From Luteococcus peritonei (GTDB lineage Bacteria > Actinomycetota > Actinomycetes > Propionibacteriales > Propionibacteriaceae): a DNA stretch of 64,000 nucleotides. The notes below the pieces were generated by a model. The model ran no database searches. It saw only the letters and a program-made list of their open reading frames with translations, and had not been told where the DNA came from. The DNA is taken from assembly GCF_039526385.1 (NCBI RefSeq), contig NZ_BAAAIX010000026.1, positions 124,001 through 188,000 of the forward strand. Reading direction: 5' to 3'. This document shows positions 44,172 through 53,152 of the stretch, piece after piece; the stretch's first letter is position 1; every line of letters starts with the position of its first letter. A program made the position numbers and the translations under genes.

Positions 44172-46724
44172 TCACTCCTCCTTCTTGGGCGCCTCGGAGC
44201 GGAGCTCTTCGGCGGTCTGGGTGCCGATGATCACGGCGTCGTAGGTCTGGGGTGTTTCCGCCTTGTCGGGAAGGGGAACCCCGGTGCGGTCGGTGGGGGC
44301 CTCGGACGGGTCGGCGGCGGGTCTTCCGCGCTTGAGGGAGGGCAGTTCCCCACGGGCGTGGCGGCGGCGCAGCTCCCATAGCTCGTGGGGTGAGATCGGC
44401 ATCCGGGTGATGGGGAAGCCTTCGGCGTCCTCGATGGCGCTGGCGATGACGGCCGAAGCGGGGATGGTGCCGGCCTCCCCGGCGCCCTTGATGCCCAGCG
44501 GGTTGGAGGGGCTGGGGGTTTCGAGGTGGTCGGTCTCGACGTGGGGCACTTCGGTGGCGAAGGGCATGAGGAAGTCCATGAACGACGCGTTGAGTAGCTG
44601 CCCGGAGTCGTCGTAGACCATCCGCTCGTAGAGCGCTCCCCCGACGCCCTGGGCCACTCCTCCGTGGACCTGGCCCTCGACGATGAGCGGGTTGATCATG
44701 CGGCCGCAGTCGTGGATGACGCAGTAGCGCAGGATCTTGATATCGGCCGTCTCGGGGTCGGTCTCGACGATGGCGGCGTGCATGCCGTTGGCGAAGGTGG
44801 CGCCGGTGGGCGAATAGTAGTCCTTGCCCTCGAGGCCGGGTTCCTCCCCGTCGGGGACCGGCGGCTTGGACAGGTCTTGGACCGGGGAGAACTGGGTGGC
44901 TGCGCGGGCAGTCTCGTCGAAGGCGTAGCGCAGCGGGTTGGACAGTACCGAGATCATGCCCAGCGACATCTTGTTCTCGGGGTCACCCTTGATGCGGATG
45001 AACCCATCGACGATCTCGAGGTCTTCGGGGTCGGCCTCCAGGGACTGGCTGGCGATGCGCAGTGCCTTCTCCTTGACCTTCTTCGCGGCCAGGTGCACGG
45101 CCGAGCCGCTGGTGACCGCGGCGCGGGAAGCGAAGGTTCCCACGGAGTAGCCGAAGCGGCGGGTGTCGCCCGTGGTGACGTGGACGTCCTCGAGGGGGAC
45201 GCCGAGCTCGTCTGCGACGATCTGGGCGAAGGAGGTCTGGTGGCCCTGGCCCTGGGTGGTGACGCCGGTGGCGACGTTGACCCTGCCGCTGGTCTCGACC
45301 TGGATGTGGCCACCTTCGTAAGGGCCGATGCCGGTGCCTTCGACGTAGCATCCGATGCCCAGTCCGACGGTGCGGCCTTCGGCGCGGGCCTGTTCGCGGT
45401 AGTTCTCGAAGTCGTCCCAGCCGACGAGGGCCTTGAGCTTGTCGAGGCTGGCGGGGAAGTTGCCGGAGTCGTAGATGGTGGGCCGCCCGTCCTGGAAGAT
45501 CAGACCCACGTCCCAGGGCATCTCCTCGGGCTGGATGAAGTTGCGGGACCGCACCTCGGCGCGGTCGAGGCCGAGTTCGTCGGCGATGGCGTCCATCGAA
45601 CGTTCCATGATGAACACGCCCTGGGGGCGTCCCGCTCCCCGGTAGGGGGTGACGATGACGGTGTTGGTGTAGAGGGAGAAGTACTCGACCCGGTAGTTGG
45701 GCAGCTTGTAGGGCCCGACCAGCTGCACCGAGGTGTTCAGCGGGACGATGACGCCGTAGGGCAGGTAGGCGCCGTGATCGTGCCAGAAGGTGACGTCGAG
45801 GCCGAGGACGTGGCCCTGGTCGTCGAACCCGACCCGCGCCTTCTGGATCTGTCCGCGTTCGTGGGCCGACGAGATGAAGTGTTCGCGGCGGTCCTCAATC
45901 CACTTCACCTCGGTGTTGAGGCGCAGGGCGGCGGCGGCCACGCACAGCTCTTCTGGCCACGGGTGGTTGATCTTGACGCCGAACCCTCCGCCCACGTCGG
46001 GGGTGATGACGTCGACCTTGGACAGGGGCAACTCGAGCTTGGCGGCCAGTGCCGCACGCAGGCCGGTGGCGGTCTGCGTGGAGGAGTGGACCCGCAGCTT
46101 CTGGTCGGACTCGTCCCACCTGGCGAGGACGGCCTTGCCCTCCATCGGCATGCAGGCGGATCGTTCGAAGTTCAGGTCGAGTTCGAGGACGTGGGGCGCG
46201 TCCTCGATGGCGGCGGGAGCGTCACCGACGCTCTGGACGAGGTGGGCGCCAATGTTGCCCGGTGCGGTGTCGTGGACGAGTCGGGTCGCCTCGCGTGCCT
46301 GTTCGAGCCCGATGACGGGGGGCAGCACGTCGTAGTCGACGAGGATGCGTTGGCAGGCGTCCTCGGCCACGTACCGGTCGGTGGCGACCACCATGGCGAT
46401 GGCCTCGCCGACGTGGTTGACCTCCCCGTTGGCGAGGGCGTGCGCCGTGACGGGGTTCTCGATGGAGGGGTGCGGCAACAACATGGGCAGCGGTTCACCG
46501 CTGGCTCCGTGGAGGTCGTCGTGGGTCCACACCGCGATCACCCCCTCGACGTGGAGGGCGTCGTCGACGTGGATCTCGCGGATGCGGGCGTGGGCGTGGG
46601 GTGAGCGGACGAACGCGGCGTGCAGCGCCCCGGGGCCGAGGTCGTCGGTGTAGCGGCCGTTGCCGCTGACCAGGCGCGGGTCTTCACGTCGCTGGACGGA
46701 GGCGCCCATCAACTTGCCGCTCAT
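44172..46724 (-). CDS. Molybdenum hydroxylase large (Mo-binding) subunit, xanthine dehydrogenase family
   Basis: An 850-residue Mo-cofactor subunit. Visible: ASVQRREDPRLVSGNGRYTDD, PDVGGGFGVKINHPW, PYRGAGRPQGVFIMER, TGVTTQGQGHQTSFAQI, and the base GIKGAGEAGTIPASA with the catalytic Glu. The AYRCSFR loop of true CO dehydrogenase is absent, so this is not a CO oxidiser. It hydroxylates an aromatic or cyclic N-heterocycle with water. A ~70-residue Pro/Lys/Glu-rich tail follows the last conserved block and is unusual. It is encoded between the 2Fe-2S subunit (4-nt overlap) and coxG. Confidence 0.92.
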   Translation of the reverse strand: MSGKLMGASVQRREDPRLVSGNGRYTDDLGPGALHAAFVRSPHAHARIREIHVDDALHVEGVIAVWTHDDLHGASGEPLPMLLPHPSIENPVTAHALANGEVNHVGEAIAMVVATDRYVAEDACQRILVDYDVLPPVIGLEQAREATRLVHDTAPGNIGAHLVQSVGDAPAAIEDAPHVLELDLNFERSACMPMEGKAVLARWDESDQKLRVHSSTQTATGLRAALAAKLELPLSKVDVITPDVGGGFGVKINHPWPEELCVAAAALRLNTEVKWIEDRREHFISSAHERGQIQKARVGFDDQGHVLGLDVTFWHDHGAYLPYGVIVPLNTSVQLVGPYKLPNYRVEYFSLYTNTVIVTPYRGAGRPQGVFIMERSMDAIADELGLDRAEVRSRNFIQPEEMPWDVGLIFQDGRPTIYDSGNFPASLDKLKALVGWDDFENYREQARAEGRTVGLGIGCYVEGTGIGPYEGGHIQVETSGRVNVATGVTTQGQGHQTSFAQIVADELGVPLEDVHVTTGDTRRFGYSVGTFASRAAVTSGSAVHLAAKKVKEKALRIASQSLEADPEDLEIVDGFIRIKGDPENKMSLGMISVLSNPLRYAFDETARAATQFSPVQDLSKPPVPDGEEPGLEGKDYYSPTGATFANGMHAAIVETDPETADIKILRYCVIHDCGRMINPLIVEGQVHGGVAQGVGGALYERMVYDDSGQLLNASFMDFLMPFATEVPHVETDHLETPSPSNPLGIKGAGEAGTIPASAVIASAIEDAEGFPITRMPISPHELWELRRRHARGELPSLKRGRPAADPSEAPTDRTGVPLPDKAETPQTYDAVIIGTQTAEELRSEAPKKEE

Positions 46725-47296
46725 CGGGGCTGCTCCTGTTCGGTCTCAGCGCCGGGGTTGGCCTGGCGGGGGCCGCGTTCCTTCTTGATGCAGGCGGCCC
46801 GCATGACGCTTCTCTGGATGTTCTGGTAGCCGGTGCAGCGGCACAGGTTGCCGGAGATCGCCTCGCGGGCCTGCTCCTCGGTGGGGTCGGGGTGCTCGTC
46901 GAGGAAGGCGGTGATGGTGGTGACGAAACCGGGGGTGCAGAAGCCGCACTGCAGGCCGTGGCACTCGACGAATGCCTGCTGGACGGGGCCGAGGTCGTCG
47001 GGGCCGTTGCCGCACCCCTCGACCGTGGTGATGTCCTGGCCAGCGACCCCGACGGCGAACAGCAGACAGGAGCGAACCGGGCGGCCGTCGAGCAGGACGG
47101 TGCAGGCGCCGCAGACCCCGTGCTCGCAGCCGACGTGGGTGCCGGTGAGTCCGAGGTCGTGGCGCAGGGCGTCGGACAGGAGCCGGCGGGCGGGCACGGT
47201 CATGGTGCGGGGCACGCCGTTGACGGTGAGGCGCACCTCGTGGATGTCTTCGGTGTGGGTCTCGATATCAAAGGAGGGGTGTTCGGAGACGCTCAT
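46721..47296 (-). CDS. Molybdenum hydroxylase small 2Fe-2S subunit
   Basis: A 191-residue iron-sulfur subunit. A plant-type ferredoxin cluster is bound by Cys57, 62, 65 and 77 (CEHGVCGACTVLLDG), and the second all-helical cluster by Cys117, 120, 152 and 154 (CGFCTPGF and LCRCTGYQ). It passes electrons from Mo to FAD. Overlaps both neighbours by 4 nt, so the three subunits are co-translated. Confidence 0.96.
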   Translation of the reverse strand: MSVSEHPSFDIETHTEDIHEVRLTVNGVPRTMTVPARRLLSDALRHDLGLTGTHVGCEHGVCGACTVLLDGRPVRSCLLFAVGVAGQDITTVEGCGNGPDDLGPVQQAFVECHGLQCGFCTPGFVTTITAFLDEHPDPTEEQAREAISGNLCRCTGYQNIQRSVMRAACIKKERGPRQANPGAETEQEQPR

Positions 47297-48174
47297 CGAT
47301 GGGCTCCTTCAGGGGTGTGGGCAAGGGCTGTGGTCAAGACCCGGCGGGTGAGGATGCTGGCCACCTCGCGGCGGTACTCGGCGCTGGCGTGGATGTCGTC
47401 GACGGGGTCGACGTGCTCGGCGACGGCCTGGGCGAGCTGGGCGGCGGTCTGCTCGTCGGGTGCGATCGCGGGGTGGCCGGTGAGCATGCCGGACAGGTCG
47501 AGGACGTCGGGGGCGTCGGTCACCGAGACGAAGGAGGCGCGGGCGGCGGTGATGGTGTCGTCCTCCACGGTGACGGCCACCGCGACGCCCACGACGGCGT
47601 AGTCGCCGCTGCGGCGAGCCAGTTCGTCGTAGGCGGTGCGAGTGCCGGGGGCGAACCGGGCGAAGGTGGCGTGGGTGACAAGCTCGTCATGTTCGAGGGT
47701 GGACTCCATCGGACCGACGAAGAAGTCAGCGGCCTTGATGGTCCGCTCACCGCGTACCGAGCGGGCGGTGAGGGTGCCGTCGCACAGGGCCAGGATGGCC
47801 GGCATTTCTCCCGAGGGGTCGGCGTGGGCGATGGATCCGACGGTGGTGCCCCGGTTGCGGATGGCGGGATGGGCGACTCTGCTGACGGCCTGCCGCAGCA
47901 GCGGGATGGCTGCGTAGGCGCCGTCGTGGTGTTCCAGTTCGGCGTGGCGGACCAGGGCGCCGATGGTGACGCCCTGGTCGGTGACTGCCACCGTGTCGAG
48001 TCCCTCGACGTGGTTGATGTCGATGAGGTGCTGGGGGGATGCAAGGCGCATGTTGAGCACGGGCACGAAGCTCTGACCACCGGCCATGACCTTGGCCTCG
48101 GGCAGTTCCGCGAGCAGGGTGAGTGTCTCGTCGATGGTGCGTGGCGCGTGGTAGGTGAATGGTGCTGGCTTCAC
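47293..48174 (-). CDS. Molybdenum hydroxylase FAD-binding medium subunit
   Basis: A 293-residue CoxM-type flavoprotein. FAD loops are AGGQSFVPVLNMRLASP and RNRGTTVGSIAHADPSGEMPA; a C-terminal CO-dehydrogenase flavoprotein domain follows. It hands electrons to the respiratory chain or NAD. The start is 29 bp after the permease stop, with AGGAGG upstream, so it belongs to the permease transcript. Confidence 0.94.
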   Translation of the reverse strand: MKPAPFTYHAPRTIDETLTLLAELPEAKVMAGGQSFVPVLNMRLASPQHLIDINHVEGLDTVAVTDQGVTIGALVRHAELEHHDGAYAAIPLLRQAVSRVAHPAIRNRGTTVGSIAHADPSGEMPAILALCDGTLTARSVRGERTIKAADFFVGPMESTLEHDELVTHATFARFAPGTRTAYDELARRSGDYAVVGVAVAVTVEDDTITAARASFVSVTDAPDVLDLSGMLTGHPAIAPDEQTAAQLAQAVAEHVDPVDDIHASAEYRREVASILTRRVLTTALAHTPEGAHR

Positions 48175-48203
48175 GATGTCCCTCCTAAGGGGGGGTTGGT
48201 GTG

Positions 48204-49676
48204 CTATCGGTCCAAATCGGCGCGGCGTCCCCGTTGGCCGTGGTCGTGTTCGAAGCCGATGTAGTCGAGGTCCTGGTCGCCGGGGCGGGCCACGAGGATG
48301 GCGGCGCCTCCGGCGTCGTCGGTGAAGCTAGCAGGGGCCACGAGGCGCGCCGCGTGGTACATCACGATCGTGACGATGGTGCCCAGGCTGATGCCGGCCA
48401 GGGAGAAGCCGCCGGGGAAGGTGAGGCTGGTGTTGCCGATGGCGATGACGATGCCGGCGGCGACGGGAACCAGGTTGAGCGGGTTGGAGAAGTCAACCCG
48501 GTTCTCCTTCCAGATCTTGGCGCCCAGCAGGCCGATCATGCCGTACAGGACGACGGTGATTCCGCCCAGGACACCGCCGGGGGTGGCCGACACGACGGCT
48601 CCGAACTTCGGGGAGAAGCCGAACAGGATGGCGGTGAGGGCCGCGACCATGTAGGTGGCCGTGGAATACACGCGGGTAGAGGCCATCACGCCGATGTTCT
48701 CGGCGTAGGTGGTGGTCGGCGAGCCGCCAAAAAAGGTGGCGATGGCGCTGCCGACACCGTCACCGGCGATGGCGTCCCCCATGCGCCCGTCGAGGTCGGC
48801 GCCGGTCATCTCCCCCACTGCCTTGACGTGACCGACGTTCTCCGCGATCAGGGCGATGATGGCGGGCAGGGCGAGCAGGACGAAGTGGAGCTTGATGTCG
48901 GGGAAGTGCCATCCGACGATACCGGCTGCGTTGTCGGTGTGGGGCGGGAAACCGATCCAGTCCGCGTTCTTCACTGCGGTCCAGTCGACGCGGTAGTGGG
49001 TGTCAACCTTGCCGGTGCCGGCGTTGTAGGAGGTGATCGGGCCCAGGGCCTTGTCAAAGATCCACGACAGGGCGTAGCCGAAGATGAGGCCCAGGAACAC
49101 CGAGATGCGGCCGATGAATCCGCGCAGACCGACGCTCATGAGGATGACGGCGACCATGACCACGAACGCCGTCCACTGGTCCTGGGGCCAGTAGAGGGTG
49201 GCCACGACCGGGGCGAGGTTGAAACCTATGAGCATGACGACCGCGCCGGTCACCACCGGGGGCAGGATCTTGGTCAGGACCGCGGCGCCCATGAACCGCA
49301 CGAACAACCCGGCGAGGATCAGGGCCAGAGCGGCGACGAAGATGGCGCCGGTGACCTGCTGGGGGGTGCCGCCGGAGGCCTTGATGTTGACGATGCCGCC
49401 GACGAAGGCCGCCGAGGTGCCCAGGTAGGAGGGGATCTGTCCGCGGACGATGAGCAGGAACACGATGGTGGCGATGCCACTCATCATGATCGCGAGCTGC
49501 GGGTTGAGGCCCATGATGATGGGGAACACGAACGTGGCCCCGAACATGGCCACCACGTGCTGGGCTCCCAGACCGATGGTCCTTCCCCAGCTCAGTCGTT
49601 CGTTTGGCGCGACCACATCGCCAGGCGCGAGCGTCTTGCCGTCTCCGTGAACTGTCCACAATGCCATGTCCGACAC
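48204..49676 (-). CDS. Uracil/xanthine permease, NCS2 family (island copy)
   Basis: A 490-residue nucleobase symporter with about 14 membrane segments; motifs LIAENVGHVKAVGEM and YAENIGVMASTRVYST. It is a near paralogue of the backbone permease at 22801-24288. As first gene of the permease-Mo hydroxylase-coxG-nitrilase transcript next to a PucR regulator, it should import the pathway substrate, which argues for a purine, pyrimidine or similar ring. ATG 49676 has AAGGAG upstream. A palindromic operator candidate lies ~100 bp upstream. Confidence 0.92.
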   Translation of the reverse strand: MSDMALWTVHGDGKTLAPGDVVAPNERLSWGRTIGLGAQHVVAMFGATFVFPIIMGLNPQLAIMMSGIATIVFLLIVRGQIPSYLGTSAAFVGGIVNIKASGGTPQQVTGAIFVAALALILAGLFVRFMGAAVLTKILPPVVTGAVVMLIGFNLAPVVATLYWPQDQWTAFVVMVAVILMSVGLRGFIGRISVFLGLIFGYALSWIFDKALGPITSYNAGTGKVDTHYRVDWTAVKNADWIGFPPHTDNAAGIVGWHFPDIKLHFVLLALPAIIALIAENVGHVKAVGEMTGADLDGRMGDAIAGDGVGSAIATFFGGSPTTTYAENIGVMASTRVYSTATYMVAALTAILFGFSPKFGAVVSATPGGVLGGITVVLYGMIGLLGAKIWKENRVDFSNPLNLVPVAAGIVIAIGNTSLTFPGGFSLAGISLGTIVTIVMYHAARLVAPASFTDDAGGAAILVARPGDQDLDYIGFEHDHGQRGRRADLDR

Positions 49677-49706
49677 TCCTTACCCTGCCCCGCCATGGGG
49701 TTGGAT

Positions 49707-49734
49707 GTGTGAACGCTAGACGTTAACGACACAC
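49707..49734. promoter_or_regulatory. Permease promoter region with imperfect palindrome
   Basis: Outer arms GTGTG (49707-49711) and CACAC (49730-49734) enclose AACG/CGTT arms. On the minus strand a TAGCGT -10-like box (49713-49718) lies inside. Likely part of the permease promoter; the exact start site is not clear. Confidence 0.3.
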
Positions 49735-49775
49735 CATCGATGTGGCTATCCCTGCCAGCAAAACGGGAGCGCCCT

Positions 49776-49790
49776 TGGCACAAGGTGCCA
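49776..49790. promoter_or_regulatory. Candidate PucR operator before the permease operon
   Basis: TGGCAC-AAG-GTGCCA, a perfect 6-3-6 palindrome directly after the pucR stop codon and ~100 bp before the permease start. Related sites occur before hyuA (42518-42532) and fdrA (51583-51597). Confidence 0.45.
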
Positions 49791-51530
49791 TCAGCCGGGT
49801 GCGGTGGAGGAGTCCGCGTCGAGGCCCTTCATCTGGAGGACGTGGAGGGCGAGGGCGACCTGGAAGCGGCGGTGGGGGTCGGTGGTGATGGGGCCCAGGC
49901 GTTGTTCCAGCTTGGTGATGCGGTAGCGCAGGGTGTTGTAGTGGAAGTGCAGGAGTCGGGAGGCTTCGGCGACGTTCATGTTGTGTTCGAGCAGGACGCG
50001 GAGGGTTTCGCGGAGGTCTTCGGCGTCGGGGGTGTCGTCGGCGATGGTGCCGAGGGTTTCGTGGGCGAATTGGCGTAGTTCGGTGGGGTCGACCAGGGAG
50101 AGCAGGCGGAACACGCCGAGAGTGTCGAAGTGGGTGATGGACCCGATGCCCTGCATGCGTTTGCCGACGGCGGCGGCGCGGGTGGCTTCGGCGTAGGCGC
50201 GGGGCAGGTCGGTGGGGGTGGTGATGGTGCGGGAGATGCCGGTGGTGAAGGGGCGGCGGCCGCCGCCGCCTTCGCCGCGCACGGCTTTGGCGATGGTGGT
50301 GACGCGTCGGTGGATGTCTTCGGGGGTTCCGCCGGGAGTGGCGGCGATGATGACAACCACTTCGTGGGAGTAGCCGCCGACGGGTGCTGCGGGGTCGGTG
50401 GCGTGGACGGATCGTTCCCAGGCGCGGGCGAAGCGTTCTTGGAAGGATTGTTCGTCGGCGGCGCTGAGGGGGTGGCGGTCCTGCCATCCGACCTGGGCGA
50501 CGATGACGTGGGCGGGTCGGTTGAGGTTCCATCCGAGGGCGGCGGCGTGCTGGATCACTTCGTGGTCGTCGCCGGCGCGGCCGGTGAGGGCGTCGCGGAG
50601 GAAGTCGGTGCGGTACTTGTTCTCGACGGCTGCGACGGCGGCTTCTTTGGTGAGGACGAGGGCTGCGGTGGCGGCGGCTTGTCCGATGACGTGGACGTCC
50701 CAGGTGTCGAGGCCGTCGCGGCGCAGGACGACGAGGCGTCCTTCGTGGCGGCCACGGACGAGGATGGGGACGCTGAGTCGGCTGAGGGGTCCGGGGACGA
50801 CGACGCTGGCGGGTTCGGCTTCGACCTTGAACCGGCCGGAGCGGTCGAGGCAGGACAGGGCGGTGACTTCTGTCCAGTCGGTGCCGTCGCCGGTGGCGTG
50901 GGCGAGGATGCGGCCGTCCATGGAGGTGACGAAGGCGGCGTCGGCGACTTCGACGACCAGGTCGGAGCAGACGTCGGCCAGGGAGCCGCCGGAGACGACG
51001 AGGTCGATCAGGGCGGCGAGAATGCGTTCGCTACGGGCGAGGGCTTCGGCTCGTCGATCGAGGAACAGAGAGTGGGCCTGCCGCAGGATGACGTCGAAGC
51101 CGGTGCCGTCTCCGAGCAGGACCAGGGGCAGGTGGAGGGTGTCGGCGAGGTCGCGTGTGGCCTGGTCGGGTTCGGGGACGTAGCGGTGGGGTTTGAGGAC
51201 CAGTCCGGTGAGTCCGGCGGCGGCCACCTTGGTGAGCAGGTCGGTGAGGTCGGCGCCGGCGTCGCGCAGGGGGTAGCCGGTGGTCAGCAGGACCTGTCCG
51301 GGACTGACCCATTCCCACACGTCGGGGACTTCCATGATGTTGACCCCGGAGACGGGCCGGTCCAGGCCGGTGGCTCCGCCGATGACGGTGCAGCTCTCGA
51401 GGGCGGGCAGGGTGAGGAGGTCGGCCATGCTGACGGCGGGGGCGCCGGCGATGTCCTCGCCGCCGAACAACACCTGCCCCTCCGTCAGTTCCTGCCCGAA
51501 AACGGGTGTCGCCTTGTCACTTTTGCCCAT
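49791..51530 (-). CDS. pucR: PucR-family transcriptional regulator
   Basis: A 579-residue regulator. The N-terminal ~120 residues are a PucR purine-catabolism domain (SGVNIMEVPDVWEWVSPGQVLLTTGYPL), the middle is a GAF/GGDEF-like region, and the C-terminal ~60 residues are a PucR helix-turn-helix (NMNVAEASRLLHFHYNTLRYRITKLEQ). Such proteins activate purine or related catabolic genes in response to the substrate or an intermediate. It sits between the permease operon (same strand, 114 bp) and the divergent fdrA operon, an ideal place to control both. Confidence 0.92.
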   Translation of the reverse strand: MGKSDKATPVFGQELTEGQVLFGGEDIAGAPAVSMADLLTLPALESCTVIGGATGLDRPVSGVNIMEVPDVWEWVSPGQVLLTTGYPLRDAGADLTDLLTKVAAAGLTGLVLKPHRYVPEPDQATRDLADTLHLPLVLLGDGTGFDVILRQAHSLFLDRRAEALARSERILAALIDLVVSGGSLADVCSDLVVEVADAAFVTSMDGRILAHATGDGTDWTEVTALSCLDRSGRFKVEAEPASVVVPGPLSRLSVPILVRGRHEGRLVVLRRDGLDTWDVHVIGQAAATAALVLTKEAAVAAVENKYRTDFLRDALTGRAGDDHEVIQHAAALGWNLNRPAHVIVAQVGWQDRHPLSAADEQSFQERFARAWERSVHATDPAAPVGGYSHEVVVIIAATPGGTPEDIHRRVTTIAKAVRGEGGGGRRPFTTGISRTITTPTDLPRAYAEATRAAAVGKRMQGIGSITHFDTLGVFRLLSLVDPTELRQFAHETLGTIADDTPDAEDLRETLRVLLEHNMNVAEASRLLHFHYNTLRYRITKLEQRLGPITTDPHRRFQVALALHVLQMKGLDADSSTAPG

Positions 51531-51548
51531 GACCTGAGGGTAACAGGC

Positions 51549-51558
51549 ACTCTAGCCT
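51549..51558. promoter_or_regulatory. Overlapping divergent -10 boxes of pucR and fdrA
   Basis: ACTCTA (51549-51554) reads TAGAGT toward pucR, and TAGCCT (51553-51558) reads toward fdrA; they share two base pairs. RNA polymerase could not occupy both at once. Confidence 0.4.
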
Positions 51559-51582
51559 CGCCTTAGAGGAAGCCCACATGCC

Positions 51583-51597
51583 TGGCACGCCTCACCA
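51583..51597. promoter_or_regulatory. Weak candidate PucR operator before fdrA
   Basis: TGGCAC-GCC-TCACCA, two mismatches in the right arm relative to the consensus TGGCAC-N3-KTGCCR. Located ~25 bp after the proposed fdrA -10 box. Confidence 0.25.
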
Positions 51598-51655
51598 CCA
51601 GCCAGTGTCGGGGTGGGGAGGGGCCGGGCGCCCACGCTCCGCGAGAGGACTATCC

Positions 51656-53152
51656 ATGACCGACCACGTCGACGTACGCCACGGCGTGTACCACGACTCC
51701 GTCAGCTTGATGCAGGTCTCGCAGCAGGCCCGCCGCGCCCCCGGCGTCCAGGAGGCGCAGATCGGCATGGGCACGGAACTCAACATCGACCTGCTCGCCG
51801 GCGCCGGGTTCGCCATCCCCGCCGAGGCGGGTCCCAATGACCTGCTCATCGCGGTGCGCGCCGACAGTGACGAGGCCGTCACCGCCGGGATCGGCGTCAT
51901 CGACGCCGCCCTGCGCGAGCTGCGCGACGCGGGACGCTCCAGCACCTCCTCCGACAGCGACGTCACTCCCCGCACGGTGGACACCGCCCTGGCCCGCGCC
52001 GGTGATGCGTCCCGGTTGTGCGTGATCTCGGTGCCGGGCGCCCACGCCACCGTCGAGACCCTCGCCGCGATCGCGCAGGGCCGTTCAGTGCTGCTGTTCT
52101 CCGACAACGTCACCGTCGAGGACGAGGTCATCCTCAAGGACGCCGCCGCCCGCCACGACGTGCTCGTGATGGGCCCCGACTGTGGCACGACCGTAGTCAA
52201 CGGCATGGCGCTGGGTTTCGCGAACACCGTCCGCCGTGGTCCTGTCGGCATGATCGCAGCCTCGGGCACCGGAGCCCAGCAGGTCATGTGCCTGCTCGAC
52301 ATCGCCGGCGTGGGCATCAGCCACTGCCTCGGGCTGGGAGGCCGTGACCTCACTGCCGCCGTCGGGGGCCGCTCCGCCAACCAGGCCCTCGCCGCCCTCC
52401 AGTCCGACCCGGCCACCGAAACCATCATCGTCGTCTCCAAACCGGCCGACCCCCAGGTCGTCACCGACCTCGAGACGCTCGCCGACACCGGCACCACCCC
52501 CGTCCACTGGGCCACCCTGGGCCCGGGCCTGCCGGACCTCACCACCGCCGTCGAACAGGTCCTCACCTCCCGCGGCACACCGGTCCCGCAGTGGCCCAGC
52601 TGGATCACCCCAAGCACCGCCACCGCCCCCAGCCTGCGCGGCTACTTCTGCGGTGGCACCCTCGCCGACGAGACCCTCTTCCTCACCGAACCAGCCCTCG
52701 GGGCCGTCCGCTCCAACCTCACCACCGACCCCGAACGGCACATGTCGGCCACGGCCACCCCGAGCGGCCACACCATCATCGACTTCGGCGACGACGAGAT
52801 GACCCGCGGCCGCCCCCACCCGATGATCGACCCCTCCGCGCGCCTCGAGCGCATCACCGCCGCCGGCACCGACCCCGACTGCGGCGTCCTGCTGCTCGAC
52901 CTCATCCTCGGCCACGGAGCCCATCCCGACCCGGCCGCAGACCTCGCCGCCGCCATCCGCGAGGCCCGCGACGCCGCCACCACCGCCGGACGCACCCTGC
53001 CCGTCGTCGTCAGCCTCATCGGCACCGACGCCGACCCCCAGGGCCTGCGCGCATGCGCCGAGGCCCTCCACACAGCGGGCGCGTCCGTGTTCGTGTCGAA
53101 CGCCCACGCCACCCGCCACGCCCTGGCCCTGCTCACTGGAGGCACCCGATGA
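51656..53152 (+). CDS. fdrA: FdrA/AllF protein (SucD-like acyl-CoA synthetase fold)
   Basis: A 498-residue protein of the FdrA family, a relative of succinyl-CoA synthetase alpha. Visible: VYHDSVSLMQVSQQARRAPG at the N-terminus as in FdrA, VLVMGPDCGTTVVNG, GPVGMIAASGTGAQQVM and ISHCLGLGGRDLT. In allantoin-degrading bacteria FdrA (AllF) works with DUF1116 (AllG) and DUF2877 (AllH) as oxamic transcarbamylase, releasing carbamoyl phosphate. ATG 51656 has GAGAGGAC upstream and gives the conserved N-terminus; an in-frame ATG at 51578 also has a good ribosome site, so a 26-residue extension or leader is possible. Confidence 0.9.
   Translation: MTDHVDVRHGVYHDSVSLMQVSQQARRAPGVQEAQIGMGTELNIDLLAGAGFAIPAEAGPNDLLIAVRADSDEAVTAGIGVIDAALRELRDAGRSSTSSDSDVTPRTVDTALARAGDASRLCVISVPGAHATVETLAAIAQGRSVLLFSDNVTVEDEVILKDAAARHDVLVMGPDCGTTVVNGMALGFANTVRRGPVGMIAASGTGAQQVMCLLDIAGVGISHCLGLGGRDLTAAVGGRSANQALAALQSDPATETIIVVSKPADPQVVTDLETLADTGTTPVHWATLGPGLPDLTTAVEQVLTSRGTPVPQWPSWITPSTATAPSLRGYFCGGTLADETLFLTEPALGAVRSNLTTDPERHMSATATPSGHTIIDFGDDEMTRGRPHPMIDPSARLERITAAGTDPDCGVLLLDLILGHGAHPDPAADLAAAIREARDAATTAGRTLPVVVSLIGTDADPQGLRACAEALHTAGASVFVSNAHATRHALALLTGGTR

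Noticed and set aside
44172..48174. Carbon monoxide dehydrogenase operon
   Set aside because: Operon order is CoxMSL-like, but the CO-specific AYRCSFR loop is missing and the context is N-heterocycle catabolism.
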